Shown: positions 1 to 11,230 of the stretch, piece after piece
Layout of the letters: the number at the start of each line of letters is the position of its first letter
Numbering within the stretch: the stretch's first letter is position 1
DNA from: Allomyces arbusculus
Lineage: Eukaryota; Blastocladiomycota; Blastocladiomycetes; Blastocladiales; Blastocladiaceae
NCBI GenBank assembly: GCA_027604705.1
Contig: JADHYV010000018.1
Span: forward strand, 124,001-188,000
Direction of reading: 5' to 3'
Length of the DNA stretch: 64,000 bases
The notes under the pieces: model-generated
Databases searched by the model: none
What the model saw: the letters and a program-made list of their open reading frames with translations, nothing else
Told to the model about the DNA's origin: nothing
Position numbers and translations under genes: made by a program

Positions 1-584
1 GTGTTGGTGCGATGCATTGAGGTAAACCAGGTACGCCCGCACGATGTTGTTTCATTCGTGGTGAGCAAACCTGACGTTTTCTCTTCTTCTCGATGTAGCT
101 GTCGCTGATCGCCTTCCAGTGTGCCAAGTCGCTCATCCAGCTCGGCAAAAAGCCCGACGCGCGCGCTCTTGTCGACCAATGCCTGGTCACACTAGTCCCA
201 AACCTGATCGTGTTCGCGCACTCCCCCACGCACGCGCAGCTCGCCAACGAATGGGTTGCAACCCTGATCCTCGCGTCCGTCAGCACGACCGACCTGCGTC
301 TCACCACGCTCGTCCTATCGGCCCTGATCGGCCTGCTCGTGCGGCACAGCAACGCGCCTGCCGTCAAGGCGCCCATCGTACAGGGGCTCTTGGCCATTGC
401 GTCGGTTCACACGGCTGCATTCAAGTCAATGGTCGCCGCCTTGCCGCCAGCGTCGCGGCAGGCGCTCGAGGCCGGGTTGCGCGCGCACCAGCAGCCGGAT
501 ATGGCGGGGGCGCACGCGGGTGCACATGCGGCGAGTATGGCGCGGCCGGAGAAGCCGTCGATTCAGTTGAAAATGTCGTTTTGA
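1..584 (+). CDS. C-terminal end of a HEAT-repeat protein, HEATR5/Laa1-like (partial)
   Basis: The gene enters from the left edge. The last exon starts at 99 after an acceptor TAG and is open to a TGA at 582-584, giving about 161 residues. An upstream exon ending at 30, before a GTACGC donor, joins in phase, with an intron of 68 bases. The protein is a run of amphipathic helices of HEAT type, with a late segment around FKSMVAALP followed by a short tail. That ending resembles the C-terminus of HEATR5/Laa1, large proteins that help the AP-1 clathrin adaptor at the trans-Golgi and endosomes. The family call rests on helical pattern and remembered similarity only. Any other large HEAT-repeat protein is possible. 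The gene converges on the PCID2 gene, with about 130 bases between stop codons. Confidence 0.45.
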
Positions 585-714
585 GTGAGAGGCCGGGTGG
601 GCGGCGGCGTCATTGCAAAAATGATCACGGTTTGTTTTGGGTTGGTTGTTGCTGCGTTGGATATCAAGAACACATTCCATTTCTTTGTTTTTCTCTTCGT
701 TAGCCTACATTTCT

Positions 715-2253
715 TCATTCAACCATCGTCGCGTTGCCCACGGTCCCAGCAAGGACGGCTCCTGTTGGTGGGGTCATGGCGCGACGTAACGGCAGGACCA
801 CGTTCTCCGGCTCGCCCTTGGGCAGAACGCACACGAATTTCTGTTCCTTGGTCTCCTTGTTGATTTGCGACGTGACGTACCCCTTGACGCGGCCCTGCGC
901 AATCAGCGAGGTCAGTTTCAGGTAGGCCTCTGCGTCGAGTTCGTCCTGCGTCGAGTCGGTGTCGCGGTATACGAGCCGCAACGTCACGGAGAAGAAATTA
1001 ATGGACATAGTCCGGATTTTGCCGGGTGGGGTCGGGAACATGCGGCAGTAGAGCTGGACGCTATGTGAACTGGGGCGTGAGTCGCGACGGATCGAAGCGG
1101 CGGCAATTGTAATGCACGACTGTACCAAAGCGCCAAAGCATTGCGCACCACGAGCGGCCGCAACTGCTCCCACAAGAAAATGTAGACGCCATTCTTGACA
1201 AAAAGCGGCGCGGCCGCATCGATTGCGGCCTCGACAGCAGGCACATTGTAGGCGCGCATGGCCTTGAGGACGGGCACCCAGGCCGTGTCGAGCGCATAGG
1301 CCGCGAGCAAGTCGCGCGGCGGCCACAGACCCAATGCGAGCCGCGCGAGAATCAAGTGACACAGAATACGTTCGCGGTTACGCGCGCTCCAGGTCGGGCA
1401 CAGGACCAGGGCCTCGGTCAGGTAGGCCTCAGCCTGCTCGTGGTTGCCGCGGCTGAGGTAGAGCTCGCCCTGGAACATGAAGTAGCGCAGTTGCAGAGGC
1501 GCCGGGTATTGCGAGAATGGGATCGGCTTGAGAATGAGGTCCCAGATTTCGGGGTGCGGGGTCTTGGTCTGAAGCAGCAGAAGGCATGAAAGTAAGTCTG
1601 GTCAGGGGAGCGAACGCGGATTGACACAAAACTGGGTGGAGAAGCAAAATGACGGCGTACCTGGCGTGCGATCGCAATTAGCTGCTTGAAGAGCATCGAG
1701 ACAATCGGGGAAATCCAGGCCGAGGACGGGGCCTCGTCGGCAAACCATTCCGCAAACGATCTGCAGATGAGGTCGTCCGTCAGTCCCAATCAGCGTTGCC
1801 TGCTGTGAAACGCTGGGGAGAGCACGAACTGGAAAAACCGCGCATAGGCCAGAAGCAGGTCCGGGAACGGTTTGCGCAACCCCCACTGTGCGAGAAACAC
1901 GAGAAATTCGGTGATCGTGGCGCGGCCGCCCGGCGTGAGTGCTGTAAGGTGGGTGGCCGGGAGCGAGCGGAACGTGTCCAAGCTCTACGTCGCATTATAC
2001 CACCGGCGTCATTATGGGCAATTATAGGCGGTCCACGGACGCGTCAGCTACGCGTAGTCTGGGCATGGTGCAGCAGATTGTTACGAACAAACTTGTCAAG
2101 CTGCATCAGGGCGAGCGCCGACGCGAGCGGCTCCATGTCGGCCACACGCGCCAGGTCGAGCGATTCGGCGAGAAGCTCGACATTGCCGAGGGTCGCAGCG
2201 GCGGCTACTTGGACGAGAAACGACTCGATGACGGGTTTGATGGGAATGGCCAT
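715..2253 (-). CDS. PCID2: PCI-domain protein of the PCID2/Thp1 family (TREX-2 mRNA export)
   Basis: Exons are complement(715..1060, 1126..1568, 1661..1984, 2089..2253), 426 codons. PCID2/Thp1 is the PCI subunit of TREX-2, which couples transcription to mRNA export at nuclear pores. The family pattern is clear: helical repeats containing a QAEAYLTEAL-type TPR-like helix, a segment NRERILCHLILARLALG, then PLFVKNGVYIFLWEQLRPLV, which aligns with the conserved 'FIRCGIFLILEKLKI' part of PCID2, and a winged-helix end with IAQGRVKGYV matching 'IYMGHIKGYI'. The start ATG at 2253 is the first in frame. One oddity: an in-frame TGA lies at 1790-1792 inside the second exon; a 39-base GC-AG intron (1761..1799) would remove it, otherwise it is a sequencing error or a real stop. 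Divergent from the JmjC gene 290 bases away. Confidence 0.8.
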
Positions 2254-2543
2254 GGTCACAAATGTGGATTGTGGAGCGAGCAACAAAAAGCCAGGTCAGG
2301 TCAATCCCTTGATCAGCATTCAGCAGCAAGCATGAAGTATCAGAAGGAAAAGGCATCACGCACCGACACACCTCGGTCAATCTGTCATCGAACCTGAGTT
2401 TGAGCTGGCAGACACTTGACCATCCTCAACGGCAACGGCGACTTGGTGCACCGGCATGGCCCCAGGACGGCGCCTGACACAAACCTCGAATTGATAGCGT
2501 GCTGCACCGCGGCGACCACTCCCTCGACCACGCCCACAAAGTC

Positions 2544-4457
2544 ATGGCCATGACCACCACCATGACGCGCTCGCAGCCGCCCCTCCTCTGCGTCTGCCAG
2601 CAGCCCGATGACGACAGACTCTACCTTGCGTGCACACGCTGCTCCGCCCGTTTTCACCGTGCGTGCGTGCCCGCGACGGTGCCCAGCGACGCCGTGCACA
2701 AGTTTGTGTGTCCAGAGTGCACCAGGACCATCAAGCCCCCACCTGCAACTGCCAACGCGAGACGCTCGCGCTCCGCTCGGCCTGCGCTTCATGTCGGCAA
2801 TAATCCGGAGCGCACGGGCACCAAGTGGATCAACGTGCTCGCTAAAGTCCAGCACCGTTTCCGGACGCCCGACTTTGCCGTGCACTCGGGCGAGACGGTC
2901 ACGCTCGACTATTTGCGACGCAATGGATTCACGAGGCCGTTTGCCGTCAAATCCAAGGCTGGGCTGGATATGTTGTGCCCGGAACAGCTGACGGTCGCTC
3001 AAGTTGCCGAGATTGTCGGTGTGTTTGCTCTTCCTCTCATTGCCTGGGGCTACACGAGTCATGACACAGGAGGAAGCAGAAGCTGACCGAACCGAGACGG
3101 CCATTCTCCACTCGTTGGCTCAATTCTAGGCAGCGATGTCGTCGTCGACACGGTCGATGTGGCCTCGCAGGTCAGTGTGCCCGTCGACCTGGCGTCGTGG
3201 GCCACCTACTTTAACAGCCCGCTACGCGACAGCATCTACAATATTCTCTCGCTCGAATTTTCCGATACACCGCTCAACGACATGGTCGTGCGCCCGCGCG
3301 TCGTGCGCGACCTCGACCTGCTCGACCGCGTCTGGCCCGCGTCGCGCGCCGACGACAAGCCCAAGGCCACCATCTACTGCATCATGAGCGTTGCGAGCTC
3401 GTTCACCGATTTCCACATTGATTTCGGCGGGTCGTCGGTCTTCTACCATGTGATCAACGGGTGCGTGATGGGCCTTGCTTGACCGAATCGCTTTTCCCTT
3501 TGGCCTGGACGAACTAAATGACACTCAGCGTTGGACCACCCTACCCAGGTCCAAGATCTTCTACTTTATCGAGCCGACTGAAAAGCACTTTGAACTCTAC
3601 CGACAATGCCACATCAACGAGAACCCGACTGAACTGTTCGAGCTCGCCGACGTGGTCTATGCGGCGGTCGTGGAAGCCGGCCAAGTGTTCTTCATCCCAA
3701 GCGGGTGGATCCACGCCGTTTACACACCCGAGGACTCGGTCGTGATCGGCGGTAATTTCCTGCACCTGGGCGCGCTCGATATGCAGTGCCGCATCGACCA
3801 CCTCGAACAACTCACGGGCGTGCCCGAAAAATACCGCTTTGTACGTACGACGGCCTCCACTTCCCGGATCGCCTGGGCCGATCCTGATTCCCCTACTCGA
3901 CTCTCTAGTCGCACTTCACCGACGTCCTGTGGTACACGGTCCGGTACTACGACCGCGAACTGCAAGCGTGCATGACCAACTTCAACGAGCACGAAGTCCA
4001 GCAACTCGCGGCACTGTGCCGCCACCTGACGAAGCGCAAAGCGCCGCCGCCCGACGACTACCCGGTCGCCGACGCACAAGCCGCCCTCGCCCGACTGGCT
4101 GCGCTCGCGAACTTGCTCGTGAAACAATATGAGGCTCTCAACGAGCTCAAAGCTAATCTTGTGCTGACAGCGCCGCCGGCGCCCGGCGAGGCGACCGCGG
4201 TGGCGCAAGACCGGGTGGGCGCGTCGGCGGCGGCGTCGGACCGCGCGCCGCTATCGTCGCCATTGCCGCTGTCGGCGCCGCCGAGATCTAATGGCGCCGC
4301 CAGCCCAGCCACGACCTCACGCGACACCCCGAGCGAGGAGGACCAGCTGCCGACATCCAAGGACCGCGAGATGCAGTCGCCGCGTCTGGGACGCAAGCGG
4401 TCGCCGCCGTCGCGGGACCGGTCAGCGAGCCGGCCGCACGTGCGGCGCAAGATGTGA
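2544..4457 (+). CDS. JHD1: PHD-finger JmjC histone lysine demethylase (Jhd1/KDM7 type)
   Basis: Exons 2544..3018, 3130..3460, 3549..3840, 3909..4457 give 548 residues, with all phases agreeing. An N-terminal PHD finger (about residues 14-63, CVC...CTRC...FH...CPEC) should read methylated histone H3 tails. The JmjC domain follows. It carries the Fe(II) ligands H254 and D256 in TDFHIDFGG and H324 in SGWIHAVYTP, with K271 in KIFYFI placed to bind 2-oxoglutarate, so the enzyme looks active. PHD plus JmjC without CXXC or F-box is the Jhd1/PHF8 arrangement; these remove mono- and dimethyl marks from H3K36 or H3K9. The last 130 residues are low-complexity, ending in an Arg-rich nuclear-type tail. 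Converges on CFAP410, with 161 bases between stops. Confidence 0.88.
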
Positions 4458-4618
4458 ACGAGGCACGCAGGATGGGAAGGGGGTGGGACGGAGTGGAAAC
4501 CGTGATCAACCAACATGTGTATATTTACACTACACTGCGCTCGTCCTGGTCGTCCCGCAGCCGCTTCAACTCCATCGATGTCACTTCCTCGGCGCTCCGC
4601 TCCAAATCGCCAAGCGCA

Positions 4619-6183
4619 TCACTTCGCCATCCGGTCCACCTCCTTCTTGACAATCCGCAGCGCGACTGGATCCAAGTCGCGGATCAGCGCCAGCACAGCA
4701 AAGAGCACGTTATTCTTGTGCTCATCGTTCACTGGCGCAGTCCGGTCCACCGGGCTCCCAGGACTCGACACCGACGCCGCATCCGCCACTTCGTCGTCAT
4801 GCGCCGGAATCGTCCACGTGGTCGATCCGCGCGCGCGTGTTCTGGCCGTGGCACGGATCCGTGCGACGGACTCGGGCATTGGGCCGTCAGCCGACTCGTC
4901 CCGGCCGCCGGCGCGCACCGTGGTTATCGGCTCGCGTGGCATCGGGCCGTCGGCCGATTCGTCGCGGCCAGCACGGCGCCGGCGGTGGCGCGGGCTGGGC
5001 GTGTGCAACTTCTCGTTTCGTTCAGCATGTCGCCATGGCACGGTCGTATCATGGCTGGCAGCGGTGGCAGCGGTGGCAGCATTGGGGCGAACGGTGGCAG
5101 TGTCGGGATGACACCGGGGTGGGCTCCGTGCGCGCGCAGTTCCCCGGTTGGGATTCGCCTTCTGCTGTGGCGCGAGCGACGCGCCACAGTTGTCTCCGTC
5201 GCTCGACGCGGGGTGGAGATGGTCCGTGTTGACGTGTGACGCGCGATGTGCGGCCGGCGTGGGCCATGGGGACGCGTCGTGCCACATCCGGCGCGGCGTT
5301 GTGGGCGATCCGATGGCTCCCTGATGGAACGGCATGGAATAGACCGCGTTGGCGTACGCGACGTCGGCGTGCAGCAAGTCGAGCGCGAGCTGCTGAGCGA
5401 GTTGGCGCTCCTGGTTTGAGATGGCTAGATACGCAATAATGACCAATTCAGTTGCAGTATCGCACGGGAGCGACTGCATCGCTTTGACTTGCGTACGTTT
5501 GTTATCAAGCTGCTTGACCTGTGGCAAAATCCGAGCAACCGCGACGCGGTAAAGCGCCGGGTCCCACTCGGAAATCGGGTTCTCGCTCAGCCAGAGCACC
5601 GACAGCTTCGGGCAGTCGGCGAGAAATGCGAGCTCGTGCACGAGTACGGCGAGATGGTCGTGTGACGTGGCCTCGGGTGCAATCAAATCAATTCCAACGA
5701 GGTTGCGGCGCAGATAGAGCTCCTCAAGGTTCGTGAGCCCGAGAAACGGTGCGAGCGTCGTGAGCTTGTTGACCGAGAGCGACGCGATACGCAATTGCGG
5801 CAGCAACTGCAGAATCGACGCGTCGTCGAGATGCGAGCTACATGAGGAGGCGCGCGCTGTCAATCATCAGAACGTTGCGAGCGCTCTTGAAGCGAGAATG
5901 GTGCGGACCCCCACACGTTGAGCTCCGTTACATCGGTGAGCGTGCGCGCCTTGTTGCGCGACAGGATGGTCGCTTCGGTGAGCGACTTGATGGGGTGACC
6001 GTCGTGGTCGTGCGTGAATCCGCCCGCAGCATTCGCTGGCGACGATGTGCCGCGCGGGACATAATTGGTGCTGCCACCGCTGTTGAACTTTTCGCCCCAC
6101 GCGCGGCGTTGTTTTGGTGGAGACGGGCTACGCCGGTTCTTGCTCGAGCGCGGGTGGCGTCGCGTAGTCGTGGGTCCGGGCAT
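4619..6183 (-). CDS. CFAP410: CFAP410 (C21orf2) leucine-rich ciliary protein
   Basis: Two exons, complement(4619..5837, 5909..6183), 497 residues, joined in phase across a 71-base intron. Human CFAP410 works at the ciliary base in a NEK1-linked module for cilium assembly. The order of family motifs is preserved: LSRNKARTLTDVTELNVWG, a leucine-rich segment with LEELYLRRN and LSVLWLSENP, the LRR cap ending LPQVKQLDN, and a C-terminal helix NNVLFAVLALIRDLDP that aligns with the human tetramerising helix. The protein is about twice the human length (256 residues): an added N-terminal basic arm of about 75 residues and a low-complexity middle of about 180. The middle contains an internal 21-codon duplication (see repeats). 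The start is the ATG at 6183, the first in frame. Confidence 0.87.
4875..4969 (-). repeat. 21-codon duplication inside CFAP410
   Basis: Two near-identical 32-base segments at 4875-4906 and 4938-4969 are spaced 63 bases apart, so the duplication keeps frame. Each encodes GRDESADGPMP. They differ at only a few, mostly third-codon, positions, which suggests the peptide is under some constraint or the duplication is recent. Confidence 0.8.
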
Positions 6184-6713
6184 GGTTGGCGTTTAGCTGG
6201 GTATTGCCAGGTGGGTCGTGGGAGATGGGATGATGGCGATATGAGGGAGCAGGAGGGAAAGGCAGCCGAGGAATTCCTGTCCCGGATTGAATGATATTGT
6301 CGTTATTGGTCGAGGCGGTGGGAGCCTGAGAGGCAGTCGAGGCGACTTGATCACAGCAACCATCACCGCGTCCTCCGCCGCTACTCCCTGTCCGCAGCCG
6401 TACATGTGCGTCTCACATATTGTCATTTTACAAGCAGAGAAGTAGCATAGAGAGCGCGACGAGGTTGTGTGAACTCACGGCATTCTTTTTCTTGAAGCTT
6501 TTGACGGCATGCTTCCTCCATCATTTGAGATGCGAACAAAGCACAAATCTTGACTCTCAAATCCCCATCCTTCCGTCAAACCGAGGTCGACCAGTTTCAA
6601 CGTCGGGGCTCCTGTCATCATTGCGGAATGTCCTTCCAAAGCCACGACAAAACCGAATCTTTTAACGGCCACGCGCCAACCTCTCCTCTCTCCCATCTGC
6701 TCTCCACCCTTCA
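6184..6713. other. Intergenic: CFAP410 promoter side and 3' side of the START gene
   Basis: This stretch of 530 bases lies upstream of CFAP410 and downstream of the START-protein stop. It is less GC-rich than coding DNA and I see no convincing reading frame or RNA gene in it. Short open frames are present but have no coding character. Confidence 0.5.
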
Positions 6714-8457
6714 CTATCCCTGAATCCGTTTCAACCGCTGCACAATCATCATCACCGCCATCGCACTGACCAAGTACGGGCTTGCGCCCGTCAAGACGCG
6801 GTGCACCGTCATGAGCGCGGCCTTCCACGGCGCGAGCCAGCTCGTGCGGACCACGACGGGGGCCGGGGCCGTGACCAAGGGCCTCGTCGGCGTATCGACC
6901 GTCTTGACTGCGGGGGCCGGTGGTGGCGGTGGCGGCGGCACAGCGGCGGTTTTAGCCTTCTTCCCCTTCGTGCCCTTGCTCTTTTTCGGTGGTGGTACCG
7001 GGAAGTAGCGCGAAGTTTTGGTGTGCGGCAGTTGCGCGACAAGCCGGTTCACTTTGATGAACGAGTCAGGCAGGGCCTTGGTCGCGACTACATAAACCAG
7101 TTCGCGACGCGTCAGTCTCCACTCTCCACTCCCCACCCATCCGTCAAGCCGAATGTACCCATGGTCAAGATCGACTTTGGCACCCACCCCTTGGGATCCC
7201 CATCCGCGATCTGCAAAACCCTCGTCTTCTCGACGCCATTCACGACCACGCGCTCGCACAGTTGCCCGGCACACTCAGCCCACATGCGCACGACACCCGG
7301 CGCTTCCGGCACGTTCGCGTGGTCGACCGAGGTCGTGCACGCGAGCAAAGTCGATGGTGAGAGCCGGCGCCAGTGCGAGAGCAAGAGCAGGTCGCGCGCC
7401 GACGTGGGCCAAATGGCCTTGATTTTGATATGTTGCACGCGTGTCGTCGGCGACAGTTGTTCGACGATCGATGCGGCTTCGGTCATTTCATCCCTATTTG
7501 TTGCAGTGGGGATCAGTTCGTGCCCAAAGTGCGGACGAGGCCAGGTGAAATGTGGCCGACAGCGCCGTACCACTCGGGCCGCTTTTCGATATCGTTCAAG
7601 AAATCAAACGTCGTGTAGAGCGGCTACGGAATCGACCGCGGTCCACATCAGTTACCGGCGCTAAGGCCCCAACACCACGCGCGCGGATATCGTACCGCAT
7701 CAAAAATGCCGAGCAGCCGGTACCGGTGCTCGTTGTGCTTACTGCGCCAAATCTTGACGGCGTCACCACGATCGACGACCAGGTCCCAGTCGTTGGCGTC
7801 AGCGGCAGCATCGCCCATGGCGGTCATGGCGAGCAGTTTGGCGACAAGCGGGTCGCAGAGCTTCAAGAGCGGGTGGTGGTGCACGGGCACGGTGGTGTCG
7901 TCGTCCTTACCGAGATCGACTTCCTCGTCGACGGGGGCCAGCCGCGCGTCCTCGGCGTCATCGGCGTCATCGTCATCGCCGCTGCCCCCGTCCTCGTCCT
8001 CGTTGACGGCAGCAGCAGCCGGTACCAGTGCATGCGCGGTTGCAGTTTTCGGTTCTGGCACGACGATCGTCACATTGGTCGGTGCCGGAGGCGGTGGTGG
8101 CGGCACGACGACGTTGCGCGTCGGTTCTGGGGTTGAACCGGCGGCAACGAGCCTCGTCGGGTCCGGCAGACCGAGCAAGGTGCGGAAGAGGGCGAGGACC
8201 GAGAGTTCGAGCAGGACATAGTGCATCAGGTCCCAGGTGCGGCCAAACGGCAAGGCTATCGGGGCACCGTGTCAGGATCGAGTTCGTGCCGACGCGAGTC
8301 ATAGGCCTATGGACCTACCGCTGAGCAGCGACGGCGGGAGCGTGACGACGAGCAGGCGCAGAATGGCGAGGTGCGCGGCGCGCGGTGTGAGGTCGGCGGC
8401 GGGCGCGGGCATGACGGTGACGGCAGCAGCAGCGCCCGGCTTGGCTTGCAGGGCCAT
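6714..8457 (-). CDS. START-domain lipid-binding protein with hydrophobic ends
   Basis: Exons are complement(6714..7087, 7159..7493, 7571..7623, 7696..8255, 8319..8457), 486 residues, all phases agreeing. Residues 200-400 form a START domain, a helix-grip fold that carries sterols or phospholipids: WDLVVDRGDAVKIWR, then LNDIEKRPEWDEMTEA, VKIKAIWP-like KIKAIWPTSARDLLLLSHWR, SVDHANVP and the closing GWVPKSILTM...ALPDSFIKV helix. The first 70 residues hold two hydrophobic stretches, and a single hydrophobic helix (YLVSAMAVMMIVQRL) closes the protein, so membrane anchoring at one or both ends is likely. An acidic Asp/Glu-rich linker precedes the START domain and a Lys/Pro-rich linker follows it. 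I cannot assign it to a named StARD subgroup. The ATG at 8457 begins the frame. Confidence 0.8.
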
Positions 8458-8859
8458 GGTCGCGGTCGTCGAGGTGGTGGTGGTGGTGGTGGTGGGTCGA
8501 GTCGCGCGCGCGCGGTAGCGTGGAGAGGCGAGGAGGGTGTTACGTTGATTGCGGGTCGACCAGGCGAGTTGGGTCCAAGTTTGGCAGCGCTCCAGCGTGA
8601 TGCTGCTGATGGTGGAATGGGGCCGTGGGGATGCGTAATTGGGTTCGCGACGGTGGTTTGGTGGTGGTCGTTGGTGGTGGGTTGTTTGCCCGGCGGGTGG
8701 TTGGCGTGCGGCGCGCACGGCAGGGACGCGTGTCACTGGACGCGACGGCTGTGACGGCCGTCCGACGTGGACAGCGGTCTGACGTGGCTGCCCTGCTCGT
8801 TCTTGGTCGAGGCCGCCACCGCTGTCGATCTCCACCCGCTCCGCCAACCGCACCAGCCA
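8458..8859. other. Divergent intergenic region upstream of the START gene
   Basis: This is 402 bases between the START-protein start and a doubtful small reading frame. It is rich in GGT/ACC runs near 8480. I see no defined promoter element or RNA gene. Confidence 0.4.
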
Positions 8860-9203
8860 TGCCCACCACCACCACGGTCCACGAGCAGCACCACCATGAT
8901 CGCCTCTCCCACTTGCTCTATGTCGCCGGGAGCCCCGCCCCCGCTGCCCACGCGGTCTTGATCAAGCTCGCGGCCTCGCCCGACGAGATGACGTGCCTTC
9001 ACTCTGCACGTGTTGCGCACCCACCCTCCACGAATGCAGACTTCCAACGGCTTGCGTCCCGACCTCCTCGCGCACACCGCGCCACCGCGCCGCGCTGTGC
9101 GGACGCCGCGTGGGGCTCGCATCCGGTGCATGCGATCGCTCCCGTCCACCCTCGCTCCGCCCGCTGCAAGGCCGAGCAAGGCCGTGATCGTGGCGCAAGC
9201 TGA
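8860..9203 (+). CDS. Doubtful small reading frame
   Basis: An ATG at 8860 in a reasonable context opens a frame of 114 codons to a TGA at 9201-9203. The first 45 residues (MPTTTTVHEQHHHDRLSH onward) look more protein-like than the Arg/Pro/Ala-rich remainder, which resembles random GC-rich translation. It could be the first exon of a spliced gene, since another frame stays open from 9010 to 9414, but no donor-acceptor pair joined them in phase. No family is recognised. Confidence 0.2.
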
Positions 9204-9534
9204 CCCGCCTGGTATTTATCTGGTTGCGCGAAGAGGGGGCGCGCACCCGTTTGGAACCACTCGCCCCGTTCCATGGACGGTGGTGCGCGTGCGCGATGGC
9301 CTGGCGCTCTTCTCCAGCTCCCCGCGCGGGCCAGCCGGGCGGGCGGCGTGGGAGCGCATGGGGACATGTTGGTGGGCGTGCTCAACTACCAAGACGCCTC
9401 GCTGGTCGCCTTGATCCCATCTCTCCCCGCCCCGTACTTCGCCCATAAATCCACTCGGGTCGCCGTCAACAGCGAGGCCCTGTCGCTCTGCTCCCGCTCT
9501 CTCCGCGCGACGCTCTGCCCTGGATCCGACGACC
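9204..9534. other. Intergenic region upstream of the membrane-protein gene
   Basis: These 331 bases lead up to the ATG at 9535. One frame is open throughout but shows no recognisable domain. It may hold the promoter of the next gene. Confidence 0.35.
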
Positions 9535-10575
9535 ATGCGCTCGTCCCGCTGCCGCACCCGCGCTGCTCGCGACTCCGATGGCGCCATGCCGCCGTTGCTC
9601 GCCCTGATCGCTGCGGCCCTCTCTTTCATGGCGATCCTCAACCCCGTCACCGCAGCGGTCGCCGCAACCTCCACAAGCAGCGACGCCCCCGCTACTGCTG
9701 CCGAGCACAGTCTCGCTCCGCGCGGCCTGATCGCGCCGCTGCTCGGCACACCCTGGGTGATGCTGCAGTCGTTGGCGTCGATTTCACCGCACCCAACCGC
9801 CATGGTTGGCACACCCCCCGTCCTCGACCCCGTGGCGTCGGTCAAGATCCCGACGGCACTGCAGACGCGCGTCGCCATTGCCATGGACGGCGGCGCCGTG
9901 GACGACGACGATACGCCGCCACGACGCACGACTCGCAGCGACGCCACCGCCTCGGCCAGGTCGGCATCGTCCACGACCGTGATCGCTGCAGCAACCCCGT
10001 CGATCAGTCGCAATTCGACCTCGACTGATACCGATCCGGCCCCGACGCCGACCACCGACGCGCCCGGCCGGCCCGCACTCACCACCTCTTTTGCTCCTAC
10101 GTCGCGCACCGCGTCCACCACGTCGACGACCACGATCCTTCCCGGCCCACGCGCCCTCCCCCCGCCGCCCGCCGACTACACGCTCCCCACGTCGGCCACG
10201 GCCCCTGTCGTCCCCACCACCGTCGCTGCTCCGGCGAAACCCACGTCCGACGTGGACTCGGGCGTGGACGAACGGTACCGCGACGCGCACCTGACGCCCG
10301 AGCAAGTGGCCAATGTGGAGACGCACGGCACGCTCCTGCAAATTGTGGGCACGACCGATAAACCCGCGTGGTGGACTGCGGTTGCTGCGGCCAAGTGGGC
10401 GCCGGTCGCGGTTGCAGGCGTGATTTTGGCCGCAACAGTCGGCGGGATCGTTGGATGGCGCCGCGTCCGGCGCCGGAGAAAGGCGAAGAAGGGGGAGATG
10501 GTGCACGCGGGTGGGGATGAGGAGGGTGGAGTGGCGACGGCGAGCGACGCGATGCTTGAGCCGGCACGGTCGTAG
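9535..10575 (+). CDS. Predicted Ser/Thr-rich type I membrane protein
   Basis: This is a single-exon frame of 346 residues. A hydrophobic run PPLLALIAAALSFMAIL at residues 18-35 reads as a signal peptide. It is followed by about 230 residues rich in Ser, Thr, Pro and Ala, typical of an O-glycosylated stalk. One strong transmembrane helix (VAVAGVILAATVGGIVGW, about residues 290-308) follows, then a basic stop-transfer patch RRVRRRRKAKK and a short cytoplasmic tail. That topology suits a cell-surface stalk, sensor or adhesin. No globular domain is visible and I do not recognise a family. A second ATG at codon 18 sits at the edge of the hydrophobic run and may be the real start. Confidence 0.6.
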   Translation: MRSSRCRTRAARDSDGAMPPLLALIAAALSFMAILNPVTAAVAATSTSSDAPATAAEHSLAPRGLIAPLLGTPWVMLQSLASISPHPTAMVGTPPVLDPVASVKIPTALQTRVAIAMDGGAVDDDDTPPRRTTRSDATASARSASSTTVIAAATPSISRNSTSTDTDPAPTPTTDAPGRPALTTSFAPTSRTASTTSTTTILPGPRALPPPPADYTLPTSATAPVVPTTVAAPAKPTSDVDSGVDERYRDAHLTPEQVANVETHGTLLQIVGTTDKPAWWTAVAAAKWAPVAVAGVILAATVGGIVGWRRVRRRRKAKKGEMVHAGGDEEGGVATASDAMLEPARS

Positions 10576-11230
10576 CTGAGCCGGATCCGCTCCTTCGTTC
10601 CCCAGTGTCGTTGTCGTTGAGTGATTGATTGCCCGCTGCTCGCCGATTCGGGCGCAAGCCAGAGCTGTTCCACGTGGACTGGCTGCGCGAGTTGCGGAAC
10701 GTGCCGTCGACCCCGGCAAGGGTCGCAATCCCCGTCGGCCACCGGCCGAGCTGGTTCCGTTGGTCGGCCATGATGCCGCTGTGCGCGCGACCTGATGGTC
10801 ATCGGGGCACCAGGAACGCCGCACGGCCGGTTGCAATCTAAGACGGCGGAATCCAGCGTCGATTGGTCGAGCTGAACGTGCGTCGTGCACACACCGGGCC
10901 GTGCCATCACTTGTATCGCGCTCGCACAGGCGTTTGCTCCATGCGCGTGGCCGGGACGGGCGCGTGTGCTGATTTTTCGCGTGGTTTTTGCTGTGTTCTT
11001 CTCTCCTGCGTGAAATACCCGTCCTTCCTTGGTCACGCACACGGCCGACATCCTTTTGGCTTTGTGCGCTTCCACCTCCTCCCGAACGACCCCTCGATCG
11101 TGTCTTTGCGTGTGTCTTTCCAGTGTCTCTGCTCCACATCGCCCAAAAGCCCCCCTCTCTAGTAATATAATGATCCCAGTCCCAACACCGCCGCCGTCAT
11201 GTCCAGGCCGTCATGTCCAGTCGCGCAACG
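10576..11230. other. Intergenic region between converging genes
   Basis: This is 655 bases between two stop codons on opposite strands. Open frames exist on both strands because the DNA is GC-rich, but none has recognisable protein features. A TC-rich, lower-GC patch at about 10985-11165 may hold poly(A) signals for both genes. Confidence 0.4.

Noticed and set aside
1790-1792. Selenocysteine reading of the in-frame TGA in PCID2
   Set aside because: No PCID2 relative is a selenoprotein, most fungi lack the machinery, and no SECIS-like hairpin is apparent downstream. A small intron or an error is more likely.
7100-7160. A peptide-like similarity between the fourth intron of the START gene and DNA near 6560
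   Set aside because: The similarity covers only about 25 bases around CCGTCAA and is imperfect; it is too weak to call a repeat.
9216-10133. A 305-codon minus-strand frame overlapping the Ser/Thr-rich membrane-protein gene
   Set aside because: Its translation lacks any domain, while the + strand frame has a signal peptide, stalk, transmembrane helix and stop-transfer patch in logical order.
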